The position numbers were made by a program, and so were the translations under genes. Shown in pieces: positions 47,758 to 56,495 of a DNA stretch of 64,000 nucleotides. How positions within the stretch are numbered: position 1 is the first letter of the stretch; every line of letters begins with the position of its first letter. The notes beneath the pieces were generated by a model, which did no database searches, was not told the origin of the DNA, and was given only the letters and a program-made list of their open reading frames with translations. The DNA is from an uncultured Clostridia bacterium. Lineage in GTDB: Bacteria; Bacillota; Clostridia; Christensenellales; Borkfalkiaceae. The stretch spans positions 62,001-126,000 of the forward strand of contig CANQMX010000001.1 in the NCBI GenBank assembly GCA_947625095.1, read 5' to 3'.

Positions 47758-49461
47758 TTATAGATAGAGATATGTCGTATCGGGGTAGGAAACGGCGGCG
47801 TAGATATTTTTGAAATAGAGATAGGTGTAGTTATCCATCACAGACCCCTTCAACTTATTTGCATAGTAGCACAAATACAGCATATTGCTCTTGATCATAG
47901 CGTCGAACGATAATTCGTACGTCGACCACGATGTACTTGCGGGGATCGTATCCACCTTTTTCGTAATCAAATTGGCTTCGCTCACGATGGGATCGTCATA
48001 GATATAGAAACCGCCCAGCCAATTATATTCCTTATCGGTGGTTTTCATATCGTAATGCAGCGTCACGGAGATCCTCGCCCCGCTCTTCGGAATATACTCC
48101 GAAAGGTCGATCGTTTTGCGCCAATCGGCTTTCGGCCCGTTTTCCTCGGCATTATCCGTCCGAAAATATGCCCAATCATCGCTATCGCTGCTGTCCTTTG
48201 AAAGAATTATCGTTTGTGTCTTTTCCCTATACCACCCCGCTTTCAGGGCAATGCCCGCAGAGGGCATCTTCGACGAAGTATACTGCTCCTTGTCCGCCGT
48301 GTACCAACCCGCAAAGATGTAGCCCTCCCTCTCGGGCACGGGAAGCGTAATACTGCTCCCCGCGGGCTCGGAAATATCGTTTACGTCGTCGCCGCCGTTC
48401 TCGTCAAATTCGATCTTCGCCTGCCATACCGCTTTGAGGGTCGTGCTCGCCGTGGGCATTTGCGTGATGTTTGCCGTCTGTCCGCCCAAAGTCTCCCAGC
48501 GCAGGAACTTTGCAAGCGGCTTTGTGGGCGTGGGAAGCGCGACGGCTGTCCCCGCGCGGGCGACAATGGGCGTAACTTCCGCGCCGTTTCCGTCCAATTC
48601 GATGACGGGCGCCCACTCCGCGGCGTACAGTTCCCTTGCCCCCGTGATTTTACCGTTAAAGATGTCCTGCTTCTCCGTGTCGTTTTCCCGCGTGCTCCAA
48701 TAAAGAACGGCCTGCTTCTCCGCGTTGCGCGTCGTGGGAACAACGCTCCCGATGGGCGTCCCGTAGGGGATCTGCAATGTCTCGTCGGGAAGTCCGCCGC
48801 CGAAGTGGAAGGTCACCGCATATTTTTGAAGCTCGAACCCCGCATACAGATTGACGCGGCGGTTGACGTCATCCGGCTTGAAATTGGTGTTGTTGAGGAC
48901 GGCGACCGCGGGAATGTTGCCGTAGATGTCGGCAACCTGCGTACCGCCGCACCCCTCCTGCGTATACCAGCCCTTGAACACGTTGTGCGCGAGGGTGAGA
49001 TCGGTGGGAAGCGCGGGCAACGCCGCGTCGTAGGCGACCGTGAAGGAGCGCGCCCCCGTGACTGCCGCCTCGCCGTAATTGAGAATGACGGTGTAATCGA
49101 TGGGCTTGAAGCGCGGATAGAGCACCTTGCTCGCGTTGTCGGGATAGGGCGCGACCGCCGCCCCGTTTGCGCCGACATACTGCGTGCCCGCCGTCTCCGC
49201 GTCGTAAAGCCCCAAAAATTCGTAGCCGTATTTGTAAGGCACACTATCCAATTGATACAGCGCGCCGTTCGTGACGGTAAGCGTGTGCGTGCCCGCGGCG
49301 TCGGTATACTGAATGGTATACTCTTTCGGCGTGTTGTCCTCTTGGTCATCGTCGTCACTGTTTCCGCCGCCGAACAGCCCGCCGCACCCCGTAAATGCAA
49401 AGCAGACCGCGAGCATCATCGCCATGACAGCGGAAACTTTAGCAAAAAACTTCTTTTTCAT
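47758..49461 (-). CDS. InlB B-repeat (Listeria-Bacteroides repeat)-containing lipoprotein
   Basis: Lipobox CFAFTGCGG; repeats such as FKGWYTQEGCGG and EREGYIFAGWYTADKEQY. Confidence 0.85.
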   Translation of the reverse strand: MKKKFFAKVSAVMAMMLAVCFAFTGCGGLFGGGNSDDDDQEDNTPKEYTIQYTDAAGTHTLTVTNGALYQLDSVPYKYGYEFLGLYDAETAGTQYVGANGAAVAPYPDNASKVLYPRFKPIDYTVILNYGEAAVTGARSFTVAYDAALPALPTDLTLAHNVFKGWYTQEGCGGTQVADIYGNIPAVAVLNNTNFKPDDVNRRVNLYAGFELQKYAVTFHFGGGLPDETLQIPYGTPIGSVVPTTRNAEKQAVLYWSTRENDTEKQDIFNGKITGARELYAAEWAPVIELDGNGAEVTPIVARAGTAVALPTPTKPLAKFLRWETLGGQTANITQMPTASTTLKAVWQAKIEFDENGGDDVNDISEPAGSSITLPVPEREGYIFAGWYTADKEQYTSSKMPSAGIALKAGWYREKTQTIILSKDSSDSDDWAYFRTDNAEENGPKADWRKTIDLSEYIPKSGARISVTLHYDMKTTDKEYNWLGGFYIYDDPIVSEANLITKKVDTIPASTSWSTYELSFDAMIKSNMLYLCYYANKLKGSVMDNYTYLYFKNIYAAVSYPDTTYLYL

Positions 49462-49475
49462 TGGCTTCCTCCGCG

Positions 49476-49521
49476 CTACCAATTTGGTAGTTCTCTTCTA
49501 TTTTATTACCAAAATGGTAAT
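49476..49521. promoter_or_regulatory. Paired palindromic operators CTACCAATTTGGTAG (49476-49490) and ATTACCAAAATGGTAAT (49505-49521)
   Basis: Two related palindromes with centres 30 bp apart in the divergent intergenic region. Confidence 0.75.
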
Positions 49522-49770
49522 ATGTCAAGCGAAATGAGAAATTATCAAGGATCGGGCGGCAAAAAAATTATCTTGGGGGAGCGTCTGCAAGAGTTGCGCG
49601 AGGAGCGGGGCTGGTCGCAGCGTCAGTGCGCGGAGATGCTCGGCCTGAACAGCGTCACCTACTTGCACTATGAAAAGGAGCAACGGCAGCCGCCGCTGCA
49701 ATTTCTTGCCGATGCGGCCGCCTTGTATGGCGTAACCGTGGATTATATTCTCGGTTTGACCGATCTATAA
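49522..49770 (+). CDS. XRE-family HTH transcriptional regulator
   Basis: GERLQELREERGWSQRQCAEMLGLNSVTYLHYEKEQRQPPLQFLADAAALYGVTVDYILGLTD. Confidence 0.92.
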   Translation: MSSEMRNYQGSGGKKIILGERLQELREERGWSQRQCAEMLGLNSVTYLHYEKEQRQPPLQFLADAAALYGVTVDYILGLTDL

Positions 49771-49793
49771 CGGCGATATTTTTTCCACGCAAA

Positions 49794-49820
49794 AGGCCTC
49801 CTCTTTCCAAGGGGAGGCCT
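49794..49820. terminator. Hairpin AGGCCTCC...GGAGGCCT between convergent genes
   Basis: 8-bp inverted arms. Confidence 0.65.
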
Positions 49821-49835
49821 CTTACTTTGAAAAAT

Positions 49836-51899
49836 TTATTTGAGCTTCCTTCTCATCCGCATGGAGTTCAAAACGGCGAGGAGCATCACGCCCGTATCGC
49901 CGAGCACGGCGACCCACAGCGGCAGAAGCCCGAGAAGAGACAGCACCATGAGCGCCACCTTCACGGCGATGGAGAACGCGATGTTTTCTGCGACGATCTT
50001 CCGCGTCTTTTTCGCGCCCCGCACGGCCTTGGGCAGGGCGGAGAGGTTGTCGCCCGCCAGCACAAAGTCGCTCGCCTCGATGGCGGCGTCGCTCCCCAAG
50101 CCCCCCATCGCGACGGAGACGTCCGCCTCCGCCATCACGGGGGTATCGTTGATGCCGTCGCCCACATACATGAGCGTGCCCGTCCCCTTCAGCAAGGCGG
50201 CGCGCGCGGGCTTTTCGGCGGGGAGCAGTCCCGCGCAAATTTCGTCGATGGGGAGTCCCGCCATGGCGCGTTTTGCCCGCGCTTCGGTGTCCCCGGTGAG
50301 CACGGCGATCCGCTCGATGCCCGTCCGCTTCAAATCGCTGAGCGCGTCCTTCGCCTCGGCGCGGAGTTTATCCTCGATCTCCACGCAGCCGACATACGCC
50401 CCCTCCTCGGCAACGTAGACGAGCACGGCGTCGCTCTCGACCTCTTCAAATTCCACATTGTTTTCGCGCAGCAGCCGCGCGCTCCCGACCAAAACGCGCC
50501 TGCCGCAGACGGTGCAGGCCATACCCATGCCCGCGATCTCCCTCTCGTTTTCGGCTGTGGCGTCTGTCGCCGTCCCCGCGAACGCCTGCGCGAGGGGGTG
50601 GGCGGAGAGCCTCTCCGCCGCCGCGGCAATTGCCAAGGCGCGCGCCTCGCCGTGCACTTCTCCCACCGAGAATCTGCCCTCGGTGAGCGTGCCCGTCTTA
50701 TCGAACGCCGCCACCTTCACCGCCGCGAGTTTATCGAGGTAGACCGCGCCCTTCGTCAGCACCCCGCACCTTGCGAGCGCGCCCACGCCCGAAAAATAGG
50801 TGAGCGGCACCGAGATGATGAGGGCGCACGGGCAGGAGATGACGAGGAAGTCGAGGGCGGGAACGAGCCATTTTACAAAGTTGTAGCCGTCCAAAAGGGG
50901 CGGAATGACGGCGATGAGCACGGCAAGCAGCACCACGACGGGCGTGTAGATGCGTGCAAATTTTGTGATGAACTTTTCGGGCTTGGCCTTCTTTGCCGAG
51001 GAACTCTCCACAAGTTCCAGAATTTTGGCGACGGCGCTCTCGGAGTACGGCCGCAGAACGCGTGCCTCCACCGCATCGCCCTCGTTGACCGAGCCTGCCA
51101 AAATTTCCTCGCCCGCGCGCACTTCCTTCAAATAACTCTCGCCCGTCAGCGACTTCACGTCGAGGGCGGTCTCCCCCGCAAGAAGTAGGCAGTCGGCGGC
51201 GAATTTATCCCCCTTGCGCACGAGTACCACATCGCCCGCCGCAAGTTCCTCGGGAGCGACCTCCTCCCGCGCGCCGCCGTTTATGCGGATGGCGGTGTCG
51301 CTCTTCATCTGCATGAGACGGGTGATCGCCCCGCGCGAAGAGCCGACCGCGATGGATTGCAGCAGTTCCCCGATCTCATAGAGGAGCATCACGGCCGCGC
51401 CCTCCATATTTTGACGGATGGCAAACGCGCCCGCCGCGGCGATGGTCATGAGCAGGTTTTCATCGAGCAGAACGAGGGGGTGAAAGCCGTTTTTGAACAC
51501 CTTGGGAAAGTTCATCACGACCGTCCACAGCACCTGCCAGCCCGCGGCGAAGAAACTCCCCAAAAACAGCCCGAACACCGCCCACTCGTTCATATGGAGA
51601 AGATCCAAAACGAGCGCGGGCACAAACAGCGCGGCGGCAACGGCGATGGAGACGACTTCCTTTAAGTGCCTCTCCCTTTGCACGGGGGCGTTGTCGTCGA
51701 CGATCTTCACGTCCTCGAAGTGGGAGATCGTATCCACCGCCCTATCAAACGCTTCCTTCCCCTCGTAGTCGAGGGCGACGCGCTGGTTGATGAAGTCGGC
51801 GGCGGCCTCTTCTACGCCCTCGATCGCCATGAGTTCCTCCGTAAGTTCGGCGGCACAGGCGGCGCAGTCCAGCCCCTGAATTTTGATGACCTTATGCAT
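49836..51899 (-). CDS. Heavy-metal (Zn/Cd/Pb-type) P1B ATPase
   Basis: N-terminal HMA GLDCAACAAEL, CPCAL, FDKTGTLTEG, GDGINDTP. Confidence 0.93.
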   Translation of the reverse strand: MHKVIKIQGLDCAACAAELTEELMAIEGVEEAAADFINQRVALDYEGKEAFDRAVDTISHFEDVKIVDDNAPVQRERHLKEVVSIAVAAALFVPALVLDLLHMNEWAVFGLFLGSFFAAGWQVLWTVVMNFPKVFKNGFHPLVLLDENLLMTIAAAGAFAIRQNMEGAAVMLLYEIGELLQSIAVGSSRGAITRLMQMKSDTAIRINGGAREEVAPEELAAGDVVLVRKGDKFAADCLLLAGETALDVKSLTGESYLKEVRAGEEILAGSVNEGDAVEARVLRPYSESAVAKILELVESSSAKKAKPEKFITKFARIYTPVVVLLAVLIAVIPPLLDGYNFVKWLVPALDFLVISCPCALIISVPLTYFSGVGALARCGVLTKGAVYLDKLAAVKVAAFDKTGTLTEGRFSVGEVHGEARALAIAAAAERLSAHPLAQAFAGTATDATAENEREIAGMGMACTVCGRRVLVGSARLLRENNVEFEEVESDAVLVYVAEEGAYVGCVEIEDKLRAEAKDALSDLKRTGIERIAVLTGDTEARAKRAMAGLPIDEICAGLLPAEKPARAALLKGTGTLMYVGDGINDTPVMAEADVSVAMGGLGSDAAIEASDFVLAGDNLSALPKAVRGAKKTRKIVAENIAFSIAVKVALMVLSLLGLLPLWVAVLGDTGVMLLAVLNSMRMRRKLK

Positions 51900-51908
51900 A
51901 AAAAACTC

Positions 51909-52271
51909 CTATATCTTGCACTTTAAGTGGGCGCAGGCGAGTTCCAGCACCGCCACGATGTGCTCATCGGCGAGGGAATATAAGATATTCTGCCCGTCGC
52001 GGCGCGATTTTACAATGCCGTTCGCCTTCAACAGCCGCAGCTGGTGCGAGACCGCGCTCTGCGTGCCCCCCACCGCCTCCACGATGTGCAGAACGCACAA
52101 CTCGCCCTGCCTCAACGCGAACAGAATTTTGAGGCGGCAAGGCTCGGAAATGGCCTTGAACGCCGCGGCGACCCGCTCCACGTCCTCTGCGGGCGGCATA
52201 TTCTCCCGCGCGCGCAGGGCGGCGACGTGGTGCTCCTCTTCGTGTCTGCAAACTTCCATAATGCACTCCAC
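51909..52271 (-). CDS. ArsR/SmtB-family metalloregulator
   Basis: ISEPCRLKILFALRQGELCVLHIVEAVGGTQSAVSHQLRLLKANGIVKSRRDGQNILYSL. Confidence 0.93.
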   Translation of the reverse strand: MECIMEVCRHEEEHHVAALRARENMPPAEDVERVAAAFKAISEPCRLKILFALRQGELCVLHIVEAVGGTQSAVSHQLRLLKANGIVKSRRDGQNILYSLADEHIVAVLELACAHLKCKI

Positions 52272-52276
52272 ATTTC

Positions 52277-52302
52277 AATATATGAATAACTGCTCATATA
52301 TT
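52277..52302. promoter_or_regulatory. SmtB/CadC-like operator AATATATGA-ATAACTGC-TCATATATT
   Basis: Perfect 9-bp inverted arms just upstream of the arsR-like start. Confidence 0.8.
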
Positions 52303-52354
52303 ACCACAACAAAAAAACGCCGTCAAGCGTTTTTTGCAATTTTTCAGAGATTTT

Positions 52355-53161
52355 TCAGAGATTTTTCGGCGAAACAAATTTTTTCCCGTTCAGATAGGCA
52401 AGTTTTCCGCCGCACAAAAGCGTCAACTCCTTGGCGATGAGCCGCTGCCTCGTCGCATGGGCGGCGCGGTTTTTTCGGGCGTCGCCGTACTTTTCGTCCC
52501 CCACCACGGGGTTGCCGACGAAGGCGAGGTGCGCCCTTATCTGGTGCGTCCTGCCCGTGTGCAGGGTGACTTCGAGTAGGCTCGTCTCCCCCCGCTCTTC
52601 GAGCACGCGGTATTCGGTGACGATCTCCTCGCCGACGGGTTTTTCACTCACCCTCACACGGGCGCGCGCCGCGTCCTTTGTAAGGAAAGCCCTCAAAACC
52701 GCACCCCGTGTGCGCATTTTGCCGAACACGAGGGCGAGATACTTCTTCTCCGCGCGCCGCTCGCGGAAGCATAAAAGCAGTTCCTCTTCCGCCGCCTTGT
52801 TCTTTGCGAACACCATGAGTCCCTCGGTGTTGCGGTCGAGGCGGTGAAGAAAGTACGCCTCCCCGCGGCGGGCAAGTTCTGCGAACACGGCCTCGGAATT
52901 GACGCCGCTCTCCTTGTCGACGACGATGATATTCTCGTCCTCGTACACCGTGGAAAAGGCAGGTTTTTGCTCCTGCGCAGGGGTCATGTAGTAGCACACC
53001 TCGTCGCCCGCTTTGAGGGGGCAATCGGAGGTCACGCGCGCGCCGTTCACCCGCACCCCGTTGTTTTTCAGCAGGGTGTGCAGGGCAAACGAGGCCTGTG
53101 CGTCGGTGTTATCGGTGAAGTTTTTTAGGGCGTCGTCCGCCCAAACTCGATAGCGTTTCAC
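52355..53161 (-). CDS. RluA-family pseudouridine synthase
   Basis: YFLHRLDRNTEGLMVFAKN, LHTGRTHQIRAHLAFVGNPVVGDEKYG. Confidence 0.93.
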   Translation of the reverse strand: MKRYRVWADDALKNFTDNTDAQASFALHTLLKNNGVRVNGARVTSDCPLKAGDEVCYYMTPAQEQKPAFSTVYEDENIIVVDKESGVNSEAVFAELARRGEAYFLHRLDRNTEGLMVFAKNKAAEEELLLCFRERRAEKKYLALVFGKMRTRGAVLRAFLTKDAARARVRVSEKPVGEEIVTEYRVLEERGETSLLEVTLHTGRTHQIRAHLAFVGNPVVGDEKYGDARKNRAAHATRQRLIAKELTLLCGGKLAYLNGKKFVSPKNL

Positions 53162-54911
53162 GGTTTTTCCTCAAAAGTACGATGGCGCAGATGAGCGCCG
53201 CCCCGATGGGCAGGGCAAGCGCGGGCATGACAAGGGCAAAGTACGCGGCGTAGGATAAAAGAAGCGCCGTCCCCGTCTGCACGGCGGCATAGAGCAGGGC
53301 GCGCCCCCAGCCCACTTCCCGCGCCGTCGCCGAAACGGAGGAGACGCAGGGCGAGCAGGTGAGAACGAACACGGCAAAGGCGAACGCGCTCGCCTCCCCG
53401 TAGGGAAAGCCGCCGTAGAACATGGCAAGCGCCCCCGCGATGTTCTCCTTGGCGATAAGCCCCGAGAGCGCGGCGTAGGCGATGCGCCAATCCGCCATGC
53501 CGATGGGCGCAAAAAGCCATTTCAGCCACCCGCACACGCCCGCCAGCATACTCTCCTCCGCCTCCACAAGGCGGAAGGAGAAATCGAAGGACGACAATAG
53601 CCACGAGGCGAGAAAGAAGGCCAAGATGACCGTCGCCACCTTTATTATAAACTGTTTCACCTGAAAACACAAGGACTTTGCGACAAAAACGGGGTCGGGC
53701 AGTTTGAGCGGGGCAAGTTCCATCAAAAATGGCGGCCGCTTTTCGCGCAGAAAGAGCGCCACGCACACCGAGATGCCCACGCCAAGCGCATACAGGAGCA
53801 CGACGGCGAGGAATGGCTCGGGGAAGAAGGAGGCGGCGAGCGTCAAAAACACGGGCAGTTTTGCGCTGCACGGTATGTAGGGCAGGCACAGGATGGTGCG
53901 CCGCTGGATGCGCTTATCGTCCAGCCCGCGCGTCGTGAGCACGGCGGCGGCGGTGCACCCGAAGCCCATGACGAGGGAAAAAACCGCCCTTCCGTTGAAG
54001 CCGAGGCGGGCAAAAAAGCCGTCGGTGAGGTAGGCGAGGCGGGATAAAAACCCGCTCTCGTCGAGGAGGGTCAAAAAGAGGAAGAGGAGGGAAATTTGCG
54101 GCAAAAAGCACAAGACGCTGCCGAGGCTCGCGCACAGCCCGCTCTGGAAGAAACTCCGCGCGACGGGCGGAAACCCGTCGAAGAGGGGCGCGAGGATATC
54201 GGAAAAGAGCGCCTCCACGCCGCTCTTCATGAGGTCGCCCGGCATCCCGCGCGCGAAGGTCACGAAGAAGGCAAGCCCCAATAAAAGCACAAAGAGCGGC
54301 ACGGAAAACCACCCGCATAAAAGCAGCCTGTCCGCGCGGGACAGCCCCTCGCGCGGCGGCACAAAGATGCCGTCAAGGTCGCCCCCGCCCACTGCGCAAC
54401 GCGGCGCGCCCAAAGCTGCCGCGATCTCCGCGGCAAGCGTTTTCGCCCCCTTCCCCTCCGCCTCGATGACGGGCACGCCGAGCCGCCCCGCGAGCGCCGC
54501 AACATCCAACTTCCCGCCCGCGCGCGCAAACAGCCGCCGCTTGGTGAGCACCAGCGCGCACCTTCTCCCCTTCACAAGCGAAACAAGGAGGGGCAGCGAG
54601 CGGTCGAGCGTCGCGTATTCGGCGACAAACAAAACGGGCGCGGAGGGACTATTCAGCAGCACGTCGCGCGTGTATTTTTCCTCCATGGAGAGGCTGTCCA
54701 TGGAGTAGATGCCGGGCAGATCGCACAGCGTATAGCCGAAGAGTGCCCCGCGCCGCGCCTTTCCTTTCAGTTCTCCCACCGTCACGCCGTGCCAATTGCC
54801 GACGCGCGCATGGCCGCGGGCGAGTTTGTTGAAGAGGGTGCTCTTGCCCGCGTTTGGGTTGCCCACGAGGAGCAAGGTTTTTTCCTGTTCTGTTTTCATG
54901 CCGCGCTCCAC
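53109..54911 (-). CDS. feoB: Ferrous iron transport protein B
   Basis: LLLVGNPNAGKSTLFNKLARGHARVGNWHGVTV, LCDLPGIYS, Gate-domain TM segments. Confidence 0.93.
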   Translation of the reverse strand: MERGMKTEQEKTLLLVGNPNAGKSTLFNKLARGHARVGNWHGVTVGELKGKARRGALFGYTLCDLPGIYSMDSLSMEEKYTRDVLLNSPSAPVLFVAEYATLDRSLPLLVSLVKGRRCALVLTKRRLFARAGGKLDVAALAGRLGVPVIEAEGKGAKTLAAEIAAALGAPRCAVGGGDLDGIFVPPREGLSRADRLLLCGWFSVPLFVLLLGLAFFVTFARGMPGDLMKSGVEALFSDILAPLFDGFPPVARSFFQSGLCASLGSVLCFLPQISLLFLFLTLLDESGFLSRLAYLTDGFFARLGFNGRAVFSLVMGFGCTAAAVLTTRGLDDKRIQRRTILCLPYIPCSAKLPVFLTLAASFFPEPFLAVVLLYALGVGISVCVALFLREKRPPFLMELAPLKLPDPVFVAKSLCFQVKQFIIKVATVILAFFLASWLLSSFDFSFRLVEAEESMLAGVCGWLKWLFAPIGMADWRIAYAALSGLIAKENIAGALAMFYGGFPYGEASAFAFAVFVLTCSPCVSSVSATAREVGWGRALLYAAVQTGTALLLSYAAYFALVMPALALPIGAALICAIVLLRKNRETLSSLGGRRPKKLHR

Positions 54912-54930
54912 CGCCGCATTTTCCCGAGGC

Positions 54931-55164
54931 TCATTCCCCGTTCAGTTTCCATACAAAGACCCCTGCCGCCACGTCTTTGCCGAGCGCGGCGCGCGAACTT
55001 CCCGCCTGCACGAGGTAGGTGCTTCTCGTGAGGGAGACCTTCAAAAGCGCGATCTTCGCGCCCTTATAGACGCCCAAAAAGCGGAGGCGTTCGCGCACGG
55101 CGTCCTCCCCCGTCACTTTCAGCACCACGGCGCGCGAGCCTTTTTTCATATCACAGACCGTCAT
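54931..55164 (-). CDS. feoA: Ferrous iron transport protein A (FeoA domain)
   Basis: MTVCDMKKGSRAVVLKVTGEDAVRERLRFLGVYKGAKIALLKVS. Confidence 0.85.
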   Translation of the reverse strand: MTVCDMKKGSRAVVLKVTGEDAVRERLRFLGVYKGAKIALLKVSLTRSTYLVQAGSSRAALGKDVAAGVFVWKLNGE

Positions 55165-55282
55165 ACCCGTGTGCCCTCCATGTTGCATCCGCCTGCGCAC
55201 GTCTTTTTCGCGTTATAAACCGTCATGCTATATTGAATGAGCCTTCCTTTGATTTTATGCCCGCCGTTTCTTTCACTCCCCT

Positions 55283-55428
55283 CCTCATACCGAGTTTTCC
55301 GCCCGCCGCACTTTGTGCGCCCTTCCTCATACCGAGTTTTCCGCCCGCCGCACTTTGTGCGCCCTTCCTCATACCGAGTTTTCCGCCCGCCGCACTTTGT
55401 GCGGCGGGCGGAAAACGAGCGTATCTTC
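55283..55428. repeat. Half-hairpin array: two identical 42-bp units (gttttccgcccgccgcactttgtgcgcccttcctcataccga) then complete hairpin GTTTTCCGCCCGCCGCAC-TTT-GTGCGGCGGGCGGAAAAC; P1-type ends
   Basis: Repeat starts at 55294, 55336, 55378 (exact 42-bp period); perfect 18-bp arms in last unit. Confidence 0.95.
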
Positions 55429-55521
55429 TTTTCTTATGCTCCCTCATTCCGCCTGCCCTTCTCTATCCCCCTCCTTTTTAAGGAGGGGGACACAGGGGGA
55501 GGGGTGTCCCAATCTCTCTGC

Positions 55522-55600
55522 GTCATTCTGTCCCGCCCGCACTATTGTCGACTAAGGGCGGCACGAGCGCGTAGCGCGAAGTAGGAAAAAGAAGAATCCC
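55522..55600 (-). repeat. P2 dispersed repeat
   Basis: gtcattctgtcccgcccgcactattgtcgactaagggcggcacgagcgcgtagcgcgaagtaggaaaaagaagaatccc. Confidence 0.9.
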
Positions 55601-55635
55601 GAACAACGAAGTCCGCCCCCCATATCTCCCAAACT

Positions 55636-55679
55636 CCTCATACCGAGGCCGCCGCCCGAGCGGCGGCCGAGTGTATCTT
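55636..55679 (-). repeat. P1 element, stem GGCCGCCGC-CCGA-GCGGCGGCC
   Basis: CCTCATACCGAG...GAGTGTATCTT ends. Confidence 0.85.
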
Positions 55680-55680
55680 A

Positions 55681-55743
55681 AAAGATTCTCTCGCCATGAG
55701 CCCGCCGCGCATTGCGCGGCGGGCTCATGGCTCGGAATGAGGG
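55681..55743 (+). repeat. P1 element, stem CCATGAGCCCGCCGCGC-ATT-GCGCGGCGGGCTCATGG
   Basis: AAGATTCTCTCG...CTCGGAATGAGG ends; abuts previous element head-to-head. Confidence 0.88.
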
Positions 55744-56090
55744 GATAACCCGCGGCGCGCGGCAATAAATGTATCTTCCAATCCCTCATACCGACATCTC
55801 CCAAACTCCTCATACACTCATTTTGTGCCCCGCGCGCACTATTGCCGACTAAGCGCGGCACAAGCCCGCAGGGCGAAGTAGCGTATCTTCCCCTGAACAC
55901 AGTCCTCATTCTTATCCCCCCCCTCCCCGCGGCAAAGCCGCGGGGAGGGGGCCGCAGGGGGAGGGGCTTCCTCTCCCATTTCTATCTTTCCCGTTATTTT
56001 CCCGTGCGCCCCCATCCGCATCTGCCCTCGTTCCCCTCCGTATAAAAAAATACGGGCGTTCAGCCCGTACTTTTTTGTGCCGCCGATTTT

Positions 56091-56336
56091 TCAGGCGTTT
56101 TTGGTTTCGCGCGCCACGCGGTCGCCGCGCAGTTTGAGCATCCCGTTGGTGATGATCGGCGAGATGATGAGCCAAATGGCGGCGAGGGTGATGAGCGAGT
56201 AGACGATGATCGAGCCCACGCTGCGGGGGCCCATAAAGATCGCCGAAACGAGGTTGAAGTTGAAGATGCCGAAGAGTCCCCAATTCACCGCGCCCAAGAG
56301 CACAAGGATATACGAAATGAGATTAGCGATTACCAT
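56091..56336 (-). CDS. DUF378-family small membrane protein
   Basis: MVIANLISYILVLLGAVNWGLFGIFNFNLVSAIFMG. Confidence 0.85.
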   Translation of the reverse strand: MVIANLISYILVLLGAVNWGLFGIFNFNLVSAIFMGPRSVGSIIVYSLITLAAIWLIISPIITNGMLKLRGDRVARETKNA

Positions 56337-56495
56337 ATCTACCTCCTGCAAGCAGTTTGCCGCCCGCCGAAAAAAATATTCGCCCCATAAAAATTCCTCC
56401 GCCATCTCCGCCCGCGCTCAAATTCCGCCGTCTCCGCCCCCATAAAATTTCCGCCCGAGCGCAACGCGCTCGGGCGGAATTCCCTCTTTTACCCC

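Noticed and set aside
45779-47767. 662-aa plus-strand ORF
   Set aside because: Antisense to the ABC transporter fusion gene; no family resemblance.
48214-49770. 518-aa plus-strand ORF ending in an HTH domain
   Set aside because: The first 436 residues are antisense to the InlB-repeat lipoprotein; only the ATG at 49522 gives a bona fide XRE protein with its own operator region.
55283-55428. CRISPR array
   Set aside because: The 42-bp units are identical throughout with no variable spacer and no cas genes.
55233-55584. ORFs encoding IPSFPPAALCAPFL peptide repeats
   Set aside because: Translation of the 42-bp palindromic DNA repeat in several frames; not a credible protein.
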